Below, piece after piece: positions 50,953 through 60,500 of a DNA stretch of 64,000 nucleotides (its first letter is position 1; every line of letters starts with the position of its first letter). Location of the stretch: positions 647,240 to 711,239 of the forward strand of contig NZ_FOYQ01000001.1 in the NCBI RefSeq assembly GCF_900115205.1, given 5' to 3'. The position numbers and the translations under genes are program-made. This DNA is from Robiginitalea myxolifaciens. Its GTDB lineage: Bacteria > Bacteroidota > Bacteroidia > Flavobacteriales > Flavobacteriaceae. The notes under the pieces are model-generated. The model was not told where the DNA came from and did not search any database. It was given only the letters and a program-made list of their open reading frames with translations.

Positions 50953-51854
50953 TGCATAATAAATTTATCTAGGACATATATTATCTGGATCAGGCTAATG
51001 TAGGTAACACTGGAGAGCATCAGGCTGCGTGCCGATTTGCGATCCCGGCGCTCGTAAAGCCGGAGGGCAAACCACAGCATTACCAATCCCATCAGGAAAA
51101 TCAGAACGGCCGCCGGTACCGAAAGGACCAGGCTACCGGTAATCCCAAAAACCGGAATTATGGAAATCACCAGCATCCACAAGGTGTACATAATGATTTG
51201 TACCGCGGTTCCGGTATCGCGCTTTCCTGTGGGTAACATTTTAAATCCCCCGCGCTTGTAGTCTTCATGCAACATCCAACCCAGCGCCCAGAAATGCGGG
51301 AATTGCCAGAAAAACTGGATCATGAAGAGGGTTCCGGGTTCAATGCCAAATTCACCCGTGGCGGCAACCCAACCCAACATAAATGGGATCGCACCCGGAA
51401 ATGCCCCAACAAATACAGACAAAGGGGTAACGGTTTTTAAGGGCGTGTACACACAGACATAGAGAAAAATGGACAGCGCCCCAAAAAATGCCGTTTTGGG
51501 ATTGAGCAAAAACAACAGGAACACCCCAACAAGGGTCATCACAATCGCTATGGTGAGGGCCAGCGCCACGCTCATTCGCCCCGAGGGAATCGGACGATTT
51601 TTGGTACGGTGCATCTTGGCATCGAGATGGCGTTCGATGATTTGGTTGTAAGCATTTGAGGCCCCAACCATACAAAAGCCACCAACAGATAACAGCGCCA
51701 GTGCTCCTATCTCGGGCGAATCAGCCCCCAGGAAATATCCGGCAATCGCAGAAAAAACCACACTCAGGGCGAGCCTGACTTTGGTGATCTCGCGAAAATC
51801 CGCAAGGCGAGAATGCCCGGTACCGGAAGTTGCCATTCCTGTAACTTGATCCAT
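50949..51854 (-). CDS. ctaB: Heme O synthase (protoheme IX farnesyltransferase)
   Basis: A 301-residue UbiA-type prenyltransferase that adds a farnesyl chain to heme b to make heme O for the terminal oxidase. Motifs: NAYNQIIERHLDAKMHRTKNRPIPSG (Asp-rich prenyl-diphosphate site), FVGAFPGAIPFMLGW, FWQFPHFWALGWMLHEDYKRGGFKMLP; nine hydrophobic helices. I chose the ATG at 51854: an ATG further upstream at 51881 overlaps the promoter -7 element at 51879-51886. Confidence 0.94.
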   Translation of the reverse strand: MDQVTGMATSGTGHSRLADFREITKVRLALSVVFSAIAGYFLGADSPEIGALALLSVGGFCMVGASNAYNQIIERHLDAKMHRTKNRPIPSGRMSVALALTIAIVMTLVGVFLLFLLNPKTAFFGALSIFLYVCVYTPLKTVTPLSVFVGAFPGAIPFMLGWVAATGEFGIEPGTLFMIQFFWQFPHFWALGWMLHEDYKRGGFKMLPTGKRDTGTAVQIIMYTLWMLVISIIPVFGITGSLVLSVPAAVLIFLMGLVMLWFALRLYERRDRKSARSLMLSSVTYISLIQIIYVLDKFIMQ

Positions 51855-51878
51855 TGAATCCCTTTGTGATAAGGGCTG

Positions 51879-51909
51879 CAAAGATACGCACCAAACGCGG
51901 TCTTTCCAA
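51879..51909 (-). promoter_or_regulatory. ctaB: Promoter of the ctaB operon
   Basis: On the minus strand TTG (51909-51907), a 20-base gap and TATCTTTG (51886-51879) match the consensus exactly. The predicted start near 51872 fits a start codon at 51854. Confidence 0.7.
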
Positions 51910-51946
51910 CGGATGGAAACCCTGTTTTTCAGGCATCAACATCCCC

Positions 51947-52747
51947 TTATTGCCCCAGCACAAAATTTATAGGGACTGCAAAGCGGACGGGTACAGGAAT
52001 CCCCCTTACTTTCCCGGGTATCATCTGAGGCAAGCGGTTAATGATGCGAGATGCCTCCTTTTCGAGAACAGGCGCCGGTCCCCGGAGTTTTAACCCCCCG
52101 ATTTCCCCCGTTTTAGAAATCACAAATTCCACATACACACGTCCCTGTTGTCCGGTGACCACAGCTGCATCGGGATAGCGGAAATTCCGCTTAATATGCT
52201 TCTTAAGCCCAGCCTGAAAACAGGCGAACCGTTCCTCTGAAGACACCTTTTCACAGCCCGGAAAAACCGGCAACTCCTGTACGTTTAACATGGTATAATA
52301 CTGTTCTTCCTTAGGGGCCTCGGGGGTTATCCTGGGCCCGGGAGGAGCAGGTGGGGTCAAGGATAAACTAATGGGTATGTCCTCTTTCTCAATAGCCGGT
52401 GCCTCGGTTTTATCGACCACGATGCGTTGCAGGGGTTTGCGAACCGGTTCCGGGGTGGCCAGGGCCATGATTTTCGGGGGCTCTTCCTGTTGTTCCTGCA
52501 AGTAAAATACCTGTTCTTCGAGTAACTCCAATGGAGGAGGCGCCGGGTCTTCCTTCAGGGGGAAGATCCACTCCAACGCAATATAGGATACCGTCATGGC
52601 AAGTATCAATCCTATCTGAAATCGGATCGGACCATTTTTGGGAAGGTTCGCCCTTGCCTTCAACAGGTAGGACGGGATTCTCTTTGGAACAGTTTCTTCC
52701 TCCTTGTTGTGGTTTTTGTTCTCATTGTAGTCAGCTTCATTTTTCAT
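51947..52747 (-). CDS. tonB: Energy transducer TonB (second paralogue)
   Basis: A 266-residue TonB-type protein: cytosolic basic N-terminus, one membrane helix (FQIGLILAMTVSYIALEWIF), a Pro/Glu-rich periplasmic spacer (EDPAPPPLELLEEQ, TPPAPPGPRITPEAP) and a C-terminal TonB domain (about 170-266; LPVFPGCEKVSSEERFACFQAGLKKHIKRNFRYP, QGRVYVEFVISKTGEIGGLKLRGP). It transfers the proton-motive force to TonB-dependent outer-membrane receptors. A paralogue with the same FPGCE-type domain start lies directly upstream at 52949, separated by a terminator. Confidence 0.95.
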   Translation of the reverse strand: MKNEADYNENKNHNKEEETVPKRIPSYLLKARANLPKNGPIRFQIGLILAMTVSYIALEWIFPLKEDPAPPPLELLEEQVFYLQEQQEEPPKIMALATPEPVRKPLQRIVVDKTEAPAIEKEDIPISLSLTPPAPPGPRITPEAPKEEQYYTMLNVQELPVFPGCEKVSSEERFACFQAGLKKHIKRNFRYPDAAVVTGQQGRVYVEFVISKTGEIGGLKLRGPAPVLEKEASRIINRLPQMIPGKVRGIPVPVRFAVPINFVLGQ

Positions 52748-52884
52748 CGTATTTCGGGTTTAAAGTTTACCCTGAAACCAGCACAAAAAATGTTCCTTAC
52801 AGCGCTGAAAAGCCCGAATTTACGGTGTAAATGAGTGAAGTAGCCATTTGAGTGAGGGAAAGAAAATCCAAAGGCAAAGGCCAA

Positions 52885-52917
52885 AAAAAATCCCCGGCGA
52901 ATGCAGGGGATTTTTTA
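52885..52917 (-). terminator. Terminator of the first tonB gene
   Basis: A near-symmetric stem AAAAAATCCCC (52885-52895) / GGGGATTTTTT (52906-52916) with flanking A and T runs, acting in both directions; it lies 32 bases behind the stop codon of the tonB gene at 52949. Confidence 0.85.
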
Positions 52918-52948
52918 TGCTATGAATCGTTGTCGATTCTGAATCTTG

Positions 52949-53653
52949 TTATTGCAGCTTAAACATGATCGGGATACTGAAGGGTACACGTACCGCACGC
53001 CCTCGTTGTTTTCCTGGAGTCATTTTAGGCAGCTTTTCGATGATGCGACGTGCTTCGGCTTCGAGGTTCTTGTCCGGGCCTCGCATACGAATGTTTCCGA
53101 TACTGCCGTCTTTCTGAATGGTGAACATCACCGCAACACGTCCCTGGATTCCCATTTCCTGAGCAATTTCCGGGTAGTGGAAGTTCTTACGGATGTGCTT
53201 CTGCATCATTTCGTTGAAGCAGGCCCGCTTATCGCTGGCGCCTTCGCAACCAGGGAAAATTGGCACGTCTTCAATTACAGAGAATGGTACGTCGATATCC
53301 TCTTCTACTTCCTCAACTTCAATATCGTCGATTTCGATAATTTCTTCTTCCTGGCTGGTCTCGGTAGACTCGATAACGGTCTCCTCAACATCTTCCTCAT
53401 CTTCTACAACCTCGATCACTTCCGGTGCAGCAGGTGGCGGTGGAGGTGGAGGCGTTTTGATCTGCTCGGTCATCGGCACCTCTTCGTCCAGCAATTCTTC
53501 TACGTCCATGGAAATGTCGTAGTTAGCGGCATCATCATAGGTTTTCCATTCCAGGGCCAGGTATACCAGTCCCATTACCAGGGCCAGGCCAAGCACAAAA
53601 TAAAGGCCGCTGTTCTTTCTCAAGTCAGCTTTAGCACTCTTCTTCAATTCCAT
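52949..53653 (-). CDS. tonB: Energy transducer TonB (first paralogue)
   Basis: A 234-residue TonB: membrane helix (GLYFVLGLALVMGLVYLALEW, about 16-36), an acidic spacer with a Pro stretch (IKTPPPPPPPAAPEV) and a long Glu/Asp-rich part, and a C-terminal TonB domain (about 135-234; VPIFPGCEGASDKRACFNEMM, GIQGRVAVMFTIQKDGSIGNIRMRGPD, MTPGKQRGRAVRVPFSIPIMFKL). The strong acidity of the spacer differs from the Lys-Pro/Glu-Pro spacer of E. coli TonB. A degenerate promoter (TTG, 21 bases, TAAATTAG) lies at 53676-53707. Confidence 0.95.
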   Translation of the reverse strand: MELKKSAKADLRKNSGLYFVLGLALVMGLVYLALEWKTYDDAANYDISMDVEELLDEEVPMTEQIKTPPPPPPPAAPEVIEVVEDEEDVEETVIESTETSQEEEIIEIDDIEVEEVEEDIDVPFSVIEDVPIFPGCEGASDKRACFNEMMQKHIRKNFHYPEIAQEMGIQGRVAVMFTIQKDGSIGNIRMRGPDKNLEAEARRIIEKLPKMTPGKQRGRAVRVPFSIPIMFKLQ

Positions 53654-53675
53654 GATTTCATTACTTTAATGTTTG

Positions 53676-53707
53676 CTAATTTAACCAAAGTTTTGCTAAA
53701 AATGCAA
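53676..53707 (-). promoter_or_regulatory. Possible promoter of the first tonB gene
   Basis: On the minus strand TTG (53707-53705), a 21-base gap and TAAATTAG (53683-53676) resemble the consensus with one mismatch in TTTG. Confidence 0.35.
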
Positions 53708-53722
53708 TAGATACTTCCAAAT

Positions 53723-54133
53723 TCAAAGCAGGAGTTCGTGAAAGCCCCTTTTGAGTGAGGCAAGTCCCGCAAACAGGCCCAGCCCGTTTGCCACCAGGTC
53801 TCCCCATTGGGCACTTCTGCCGGCAGGCAACACCAGTTGCAATCCTTCTATGGCCAAACCAAAGAGTAACAGGCCAAAAACTGCCCGGCGAACCCAGCGT
53901 CCGCGACTTGGATCTTCAAGGGTGTTCTCCTTTATCGTCAGGCCGGCGAGGATCATTGCACCAAAATAAAAAACGAAATGGGCCGCCTTGTCCATGTAGG
54001 GGATGTCCATGCCAACCTCAGAGAAGTCGTCTACGGGCATCAGGCAGGCTACAACAATACCTGCCAGCCAAAGGATAAGCCCAAGGGTAAAGATTCCGGG
54101 CTTAGGCCCCGATGAGTTCCTTGTACTGCGCAT
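53723..54133 (-). CDS. VanZ family membrane protein
   Basis: A 136-residue membrane protein with four helices and the VanZ-family pattern: [40 protein letters not shown] (with the conserved D-K-x-x-H), [37 protein letters not shown]. The family is named after a teicoplanin-resistance protein; the role in Bacteroidota is unknown. The start overlaps the gcvH end by 32 bases; no later ATG is suitable before the second helix. Confidence 0.92.
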   Translation of the reverse strand: MRSTRNSSGPKPGIFTLGLILWLAGIVVACLMPVDDFSEVGMDIPYMDKAAHFVFYFGAMILAGLTIKENTLEDPSRGRWVRRAVFGLLLFGLAIEGLQLVLPAGRSAQWGDLVANGLGLFAGLASLKRGFHELLL

Positions 54134-54482
54134 CGGAAAGCAGGTCGTCTGCCTGAGAAGGGTCGCTCATCTTGATTCGGATCATCCACCCGGCACCATA
54201 AGGATCTGTGTTTACGGTTTCAGGCTCCTGCTCCAGATCTTCATTAAAAGCAATGATTTCCCCACTTACGGGCAAAAACAAATCGGAAACGGTTTTAACG
54301 GCTTCCACCGTGCCAAAAACCTCCTCGGCGTCCAGGGTTTCATCCAGGGTCTCCACCTCAACATAGACAATATCGCCCAGCTCGCTCTGCGCGAAATCGG
54401 TAATGCCTACAGTTGCAGTGTCCCCTTCAATCCGGACCCATTCGTGGTCCTTGGTATACTTCAGATCAGACGGAATATTCAT
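54102..54482 (-). CDS. gcvH: Glycine cleavage system H protein
   Basis: A 126-residue lipoyl carrier: [35 protein letters not shown], then [21 protein letters not shown] with the lipoylated Lys63, and [14 protein letters not shown]. It shuttles the methylamine group between the P, T and L proteins. Located after sprA as in many Flavobacteriia, with its own promoter in the 60-base gap. Confidence 0.97.
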   Translation of the reverse strand: MNIPSDLKYTKDHEWVRIEGDTATVGITDFAQSELGDIVYVEVETLDETLDAEEVFGTVEAVKTVSDLFLPVSGEIIAFNEDLEQEPETVNTDPYGAGWMIRIKMSDPSQADDLLSDAQYKELIGA

Positions 54483-54506
54483 GTGTTGCTAAATTAGTCG
54501 TACGAG

Positions 54507-54538
54507 CAAATGTAGCGTATTCCTATGGTTTGACCCAA
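54507..54538 (-). promoter_or_regulatory. gcvH: Promoter of gcvH
   Basis: On the minus strand TTG (54538-54536), a 21-base gap and TACATTTG (54514-54507) match the consensus exactly, only 4 bases behind the sprA stop codon. This permits gcvH-vanZ expression independent of sprA. Confidence 0.7.
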
Positions 54539-54541
54539 GCC

Positions 54542-57500
54542 CTAGTTACCGAAGTTATAGCGCAGGGTAAATCCGGCGTTGATGGTCGTTTGCGGGAAGG
54601 CCGTAGAGACCGCAAACTCAGAGAAATTGTGGTCGTAGAAGAAGAGGGCATTGAGGTTCTTGGTAAGCGCATAATCGGCTGTAAACTTCAGGGATAGCAG
54701 GTTTTGTCCTGAGGTAATCTGGTTGTTGTCCAGATCCAGGTTCCGGATAATGGTAATGTTGTCCCTGAGGCTCAGGTCGGCCTTCAGGTTGAGATCTCCT
54801 TTAAGGCGTTGGCGCTCACCACCGATACGGGTTACAAAGGTTACATCCGGGATACGGTATCCCAGACCAATAGTGTATTCCTTCCCGGTAATTTCCGTAA
54901 GCAGGTTGTTGTCAAAGCTCAACGAGAGGGCCCGATCCGTGCGTACCTCAGCGCGAACGCTTAAGGAATTTTGCATCTCAAAATCTACCAAAAGCAGTGG
55001 ATTGAACGCATCGGCCAGAACCACATTATTGATGATATTTTCAGGCATCAGGTCGCCGGTTTCCGCTTCTATCGGCCGGGTATTCGGGTTGCCGTCATTA
55101 ACCAGTTGATAGCGCTCCAGGTTGGTCTGGAAACTATTGATCGTATAGGCCGAGCGATACCCGTGGGAAAGCGAGAAACGCTTGAATTTCTTTTTGAACC
55201 ACTTATTCTTCATAAGCCCGGTATACTTGATGTTCCAGTTGGGAATCGGGATTTCCCGGAAGGCATCCAGGTTTACCCGGTTAACATCCTGCCCGGTGTA
55301 GGCGGCAAAGAATGCTGGTAGGAGAACGTCCTGACTGGTTTTACCGTAACGCAGGGGGAAGCCGTCTGCATCCAGGCCTTCGTCGGATCCGCCGCGATCG
55401 GCAAGGATACGATTGGCAATTACCAGGCGGTTCTCTTTAAACTTTTCAAAGATGGCCGAGCTCTCCTCATCGCTTCGTGAGAACGCGGTACCCAGCATCA
55501 TGGTGGAAATGCTGAAATTCCCAAAATTGTTCGGAGCCTGAGGTTCGTAGACCCCATTGTTGATCTCGAAATTCTCCTGCAGGCTTTCCACAAAGGTCCG
55601 GTCTGCAATCAGATCAATGGTCAACTCCGGTACCGGCTGCGCCGTTGCCGTTATGTTGAGCACCTTATTGGTACGCCGGATAAATTGCTCGTTGAATTCA
55701 TTGAAATCGGTAAGCCATCCATTGCGGGCAGCGAGGAAACGCACATCGGCCTGGCTTCCGAATACAAAACCTACCGTTGGACGTGTGGTTCCGATAAATC
55801 CGATAGATGGGGTATAACCGGGCAATACTGTTCCGTTATTCTCACTGTAATTCACATTGATCCGCTTCACCATGGTGAGCACGTCGACCAGGGCGGTGCC
55901 AAAGCCTTTCTTTTTCCCCTTCGAAGCAGCATCCGGACCACCTTTATCCGAGCGTGGAGCGGCAATCCCTGAGGTGGGTTTACCCGCTTTTTTCCCCAGG
56001 CCGAGTTTATCGTAGAACCGCTGCATGGTCAGCGATGCCGTGAGGGTATGTGTATTGGAGTTCTGCACGGTATTGATCGACGGTAACTGCAATTCGGCCT
56101 CCGGGATACCCGGGTTCTGTGCCTTGGCCACAGCGAGGTTCAGGGCGTCTCCCCCGCGTTGCCATTCAAAGTTACTCGTGTAGGTATACTGGGCATTGAT
56201 AAAGTCCAGGATAGGAATCTTGCTGAGCGGAATTTCATAATTCACCGTCATCTGCTGTGCATGGCGATTGGGCTCTCCGATATCGAAAAATCCATCCCAG
56301 ACATTGCGATCCTCGAGGATCGTCGAAAACGGGTTCCCCAATTCTTCGTAATAGTTCCGGATAATGTTGTTATTGGAACCATTCAGCTGGATCCTCAGGG
56401 ATTGGGTAAGGGCGTAGTTCAGGTTGTACTGCCAGTTGAACAGATAATTTCGCTGTTGCAGCACCGGCAATTCCAGACGATCCACCCCAGGTTCCAGAAC
56501 ATCGCGGAAGCGCTGCTGGTTAAACTGGCGGTTAATATCGGCTTGCAGGGAAAGACTGGTTGGCAGCAAGTTAAAATTCATGTCCTTGAGCCACTGCAAG
56601 TACTTCCCGGTAAAGAGCGAGTCTTTTTTGGCGAAAGGCGCCAGGGGAGCCGGTTTGAAATTGTGGTTGTACAGGAAGCCAGCCTGAACATTCTGGTCCC
56701 GTAATGCTGCTATCTCGAAATCCCTGTGGTCGGTTTCGTTGTAGGAATAATTGAAGGTAAAGTTCTCAACGTCAAAGAAATTCTCTTCCGCTTCCTCACC
56801 GCGGTTCTTACGGACCCCAATAAAGTTGATACTTGTCCGCTTGGTATAGTCTTCGGCCTGTTCCCTGATTTCTTCAGCCTCCTGAGGCGTATTTGCAGCG
56901 TCGATGCGATCCTGGAGATTCAAATCATCGTATACTGGATCAAATTCCGGGGTAATGAGCTGTTCTGAAATTCCGTAGTTAAACGGAATCTGCAGGTTCC
57001 ATTTCGATGGGAATAATTGCCCCAACTCTACATTGGTAACCACATCGTAGGAAATTGCATCTTCCCGGGCCCGCTCATTAGGCATCTGATCAATAGCCCC
57101 GAAGCCGGAAGTACTGGTAGCCCCGGTTGCCGAAACGTTTGCAAAATCGGCCATATTGGCGTCGATAGCCGCTACAGCAGCCCAACCCCCTTTATTGTCG
57201 AGTCCTGCCAGGCGCAATTCGTTGAACCAGACCTCCCCGCGCAGTGGAATATTGTCGATGTTCTTGATCCCGATCATAACACTGCGAATACTCCCCAGGG
57301 AGGGATTTCCGCGTATTCCAATCCGGATCCGGCCCAGGTCCCTCGGCGCAAATTCGTCGACCACCACAACCTGACCATCCACTACTTCATAAAACGTGAT
57401 TTCCCCCAGGGACTGATCGGCTATCCCCTGCGACTTGACCCTTTTCAGGTCGTCCAGGGCAACGTCTAATTCATTGACCGCCGGCCAGATTTCCGTATCC

Positions 57501-60500
57501 GAAGAAGCTCCGAAATCCGTAAACTGCAGGGGCACTTCGATCTGATAGAAGTTCTCAGAAAAGTCGGTACCCAGGCGCAGGAACCCAACCAGGGATTGTC
57601 CATCCAGGTATGGATCCGACTCGGCCACTTTTTCGGCGTGCATAAACATCTTGAGCCTTTCGTACTGCCGCATGTCGATGTTTACATTTTTAAAGACCCC
57701 CCGACTGTCTTCAGGCTCCAGGTTTTCGACAAGGAAGGAGAGCGATTGCTCATTGGAGCGGACGATAGTATTGTTGTTGTTCAACTGCTCGCGGAATACC
57801 CCGGGAGGCAGGACATAAGGAATAGGCAAACGGGCATTGTTTTCCTGGATATTGACGGCGTTTACATCAAGGCTGGTCCCGTCGTCTTCCGGGTTGTCGT
57901 TATCGGTCTGTAGGGTCCGGGTATAGGTTCGCCAATCTCCCCGAACCAAATCCAGGGTAGCAAATCGAAGCACTACAGGATCCGAAAAACCGGTCATGTA
58001 CATCCGCATAAAGCTCACCGAACGGAAATCGGTTATTCCCCCTATCGCATTGGTGAAATCGGAGAGTGGAATTTTGTACTGAATCCAGCGCCGATTGAGC
58101 TGCGATCCGTTGGGCAGATCCGGGGTTACCCCCTCCTTGATATCCGTAACATAGCGATCATCCACGGAGATTCCCGGACGGATCGGAATGCGATATTCAT
58201 AATAGCTGTTTACCGTGTTCATGGTAAGGTCACGGTCAATATCCTCCACATCGGGCAGGGTGGTGTTCCCGCGATCGGTGTTGGTCACCTGCACGGGGGA
58301 ATTCCCCTGGGCATTGTTGAAATCCAGGTAACGTTCCAGAATATTCCCTTCCCGATTCAGGTAATAGACATAGTTGTCCAGGGCAGGGTCTCCGTCAGGT
58401 CCGTTATAACCCTGAGCGGCCTCTTCGGCATCGTCCAGACCGTCGTATCCGATATCTTGTAGGCCACGGTTAGCTTCTATAGCATCAAAGGCGTAAACCA
58501 GAGCCTGGGTGGCGGGTACTTTACCCCAAACTGTGGAGGTGGTAAGGTCATTGGAATTCTGACCGGGTAGTCCATTTTCGTATTGCTTACGGCCATCGTC
58601 GAGGATATCCTCACTGATATTCCCCAGGTTGATTACCAATTCTCCTGGTCCGGTGGCGTCCCCATCGACAAAGGGGTCCAGCACCCAGAATTGTATAAAT
58701 TCCACGTTGGCCTGCTCAAAGTTTGTACTGGATAGCGACCGCATGATCCCTCCCCACTTCTCATTGGCCGTTTCGCCTGCAAAGTTTGGGTTGGCATTAT
58801 AAGGCCCCTTCAGATTGGGATAATACACCATATCGAAGGTATTCTGAACCGTAGTTTGTCCCTGGGCAATGTCTACCTGGGGGAAGATCTCATCGATAAA
58901 TACGCGGCGGGTGGCATTGGAGGAAATATCATTGTCGCTGATTCCTGCCGGGCGCTGGTTGGTATAAAATATCGGATCGATCGTATACCAGGCCATCTTG
59001 GCACGCTCATAACCGGTTTCCAGGTCGTCTTCCCCTTCGTCCAGGAATTCCAGCGGGGTACTGGCCAGGCTCCACCCCAGGGAAGAGCGGATATCGATCA
59101 GGGCCTGCGCCCCTTCAAAGTCGTCCAGGTAACTGGTGGTTTCCCCCAGGAAATCTGCATTCTTGGGAGCACCGGGACTCAGAAAAGCTACCTCCCCACG
59201 AACCGATACGTTAGAGGGCACATCCGTATCGATGTTGGGTAACATGTTCGCCAGGCGGGTAAGAAACGGGACTTCTGTGGAGAAGTTGGTATTCAGGCCA
59301 AAGATGGTATTGTTAACCGGCTCTACCCCGAAGTTTGCTTTCTGGGTAAGCGGTCGTTCGTTCAGGTTTAATAAGGTGGCCCCTACTACGAACTTTTCAT
59401 TGATCTGGTGTTCCACATTTACACCGGAGAAGCGACGGGTCTGCTGTCCGAAAACCGCATTGTTTTCCACCGAAATATTGATGGGGGTATTGGAATTCTG
59501 TAAGCTGGGGTCGAGAATCTGAACCGTACCGGCAGCATAGTTCACCGTGTAATCCACGTTCTCCAGCAGCGTCCTTCCTCCTGCAGTTACCCGTACCGAG
59601 CCCTGGGGCGGGTTAAACGCCCCGATCGGAATACCATTGTTGCCTTCAGTCTTGTAACGTCCTTTAATCCGGAAGCGGTTTTTTTCAGCATCCTCCAGGG
59701 AAGCGGCCTTAGTCTGGGTATAGAGGTTTCGGAATACGAATTTTTGCTGGTTGGGATTATAGCCTTGATCGTTATCCACGTCATAATTCCCCCCGCCGAG
59801 CAATTCAAAAAGGTATTCCCCAAAGGGCTCCACCTTGGTGAAGATGATTTGTCCATTTTGGGGATTCACGGTTATCCCGGGGACGAAGTCAAAAAATCCG
59901 TCTCCTCCTGGCTGCACGTCGTTATACACATTGAGGCGGTCCAGGTTAAACACATCGATCAGGATACGCTCTTCCAGGGGTTTCGGGGTGGTAGGCCATC
60001 CGTCATTGGGGTCTACTGGAGTAATGTAGTTTCTGGGGGTCGGATCGTTATAAAGGATGTTCAGCCTGAAATCTTCCTCACTCAATTGAAAAGCACCTGT
60101 GGCATAGATATTTTTCATCATCAGGTCCCAGATCGGATCCCCGACATTGGTGATATTACTCTTGAGAAGTTTGAGCACCAGGGTATTGTTATTTACCTCA
60201 ACTTCGACGCCGGGACTTATCGTGGTGGCATCGAGTCCACCATTGGCAAACTCCCCGACCTGGAATACCTCACCGGCAAAAGTGTATTGAAAGGCTACAG
60301 CCAGAACTTCGTCCGTACTCAGGCGCTGGTTCAGGGAAATGTACCCCAGTTGTGAATTGAAGGTATAATCCCGATTCTGATCCAGTTTCCGGGCATTTTC
60401 CAAAATCGCATAATCAAATCCTTCATTGGCGACATAGCCTCCGGGTATCTGAAATCCATCATTGACCGTCGCAATATCCCGAACGGCATCGGTGAGCACC

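Noticed and set aside
53425-53460. GGTGG/GGAGG repeat run as a simple sequence repeat
   Set aside because: It encodes the polyproline stretch of the TonB spacer on the minus strand.
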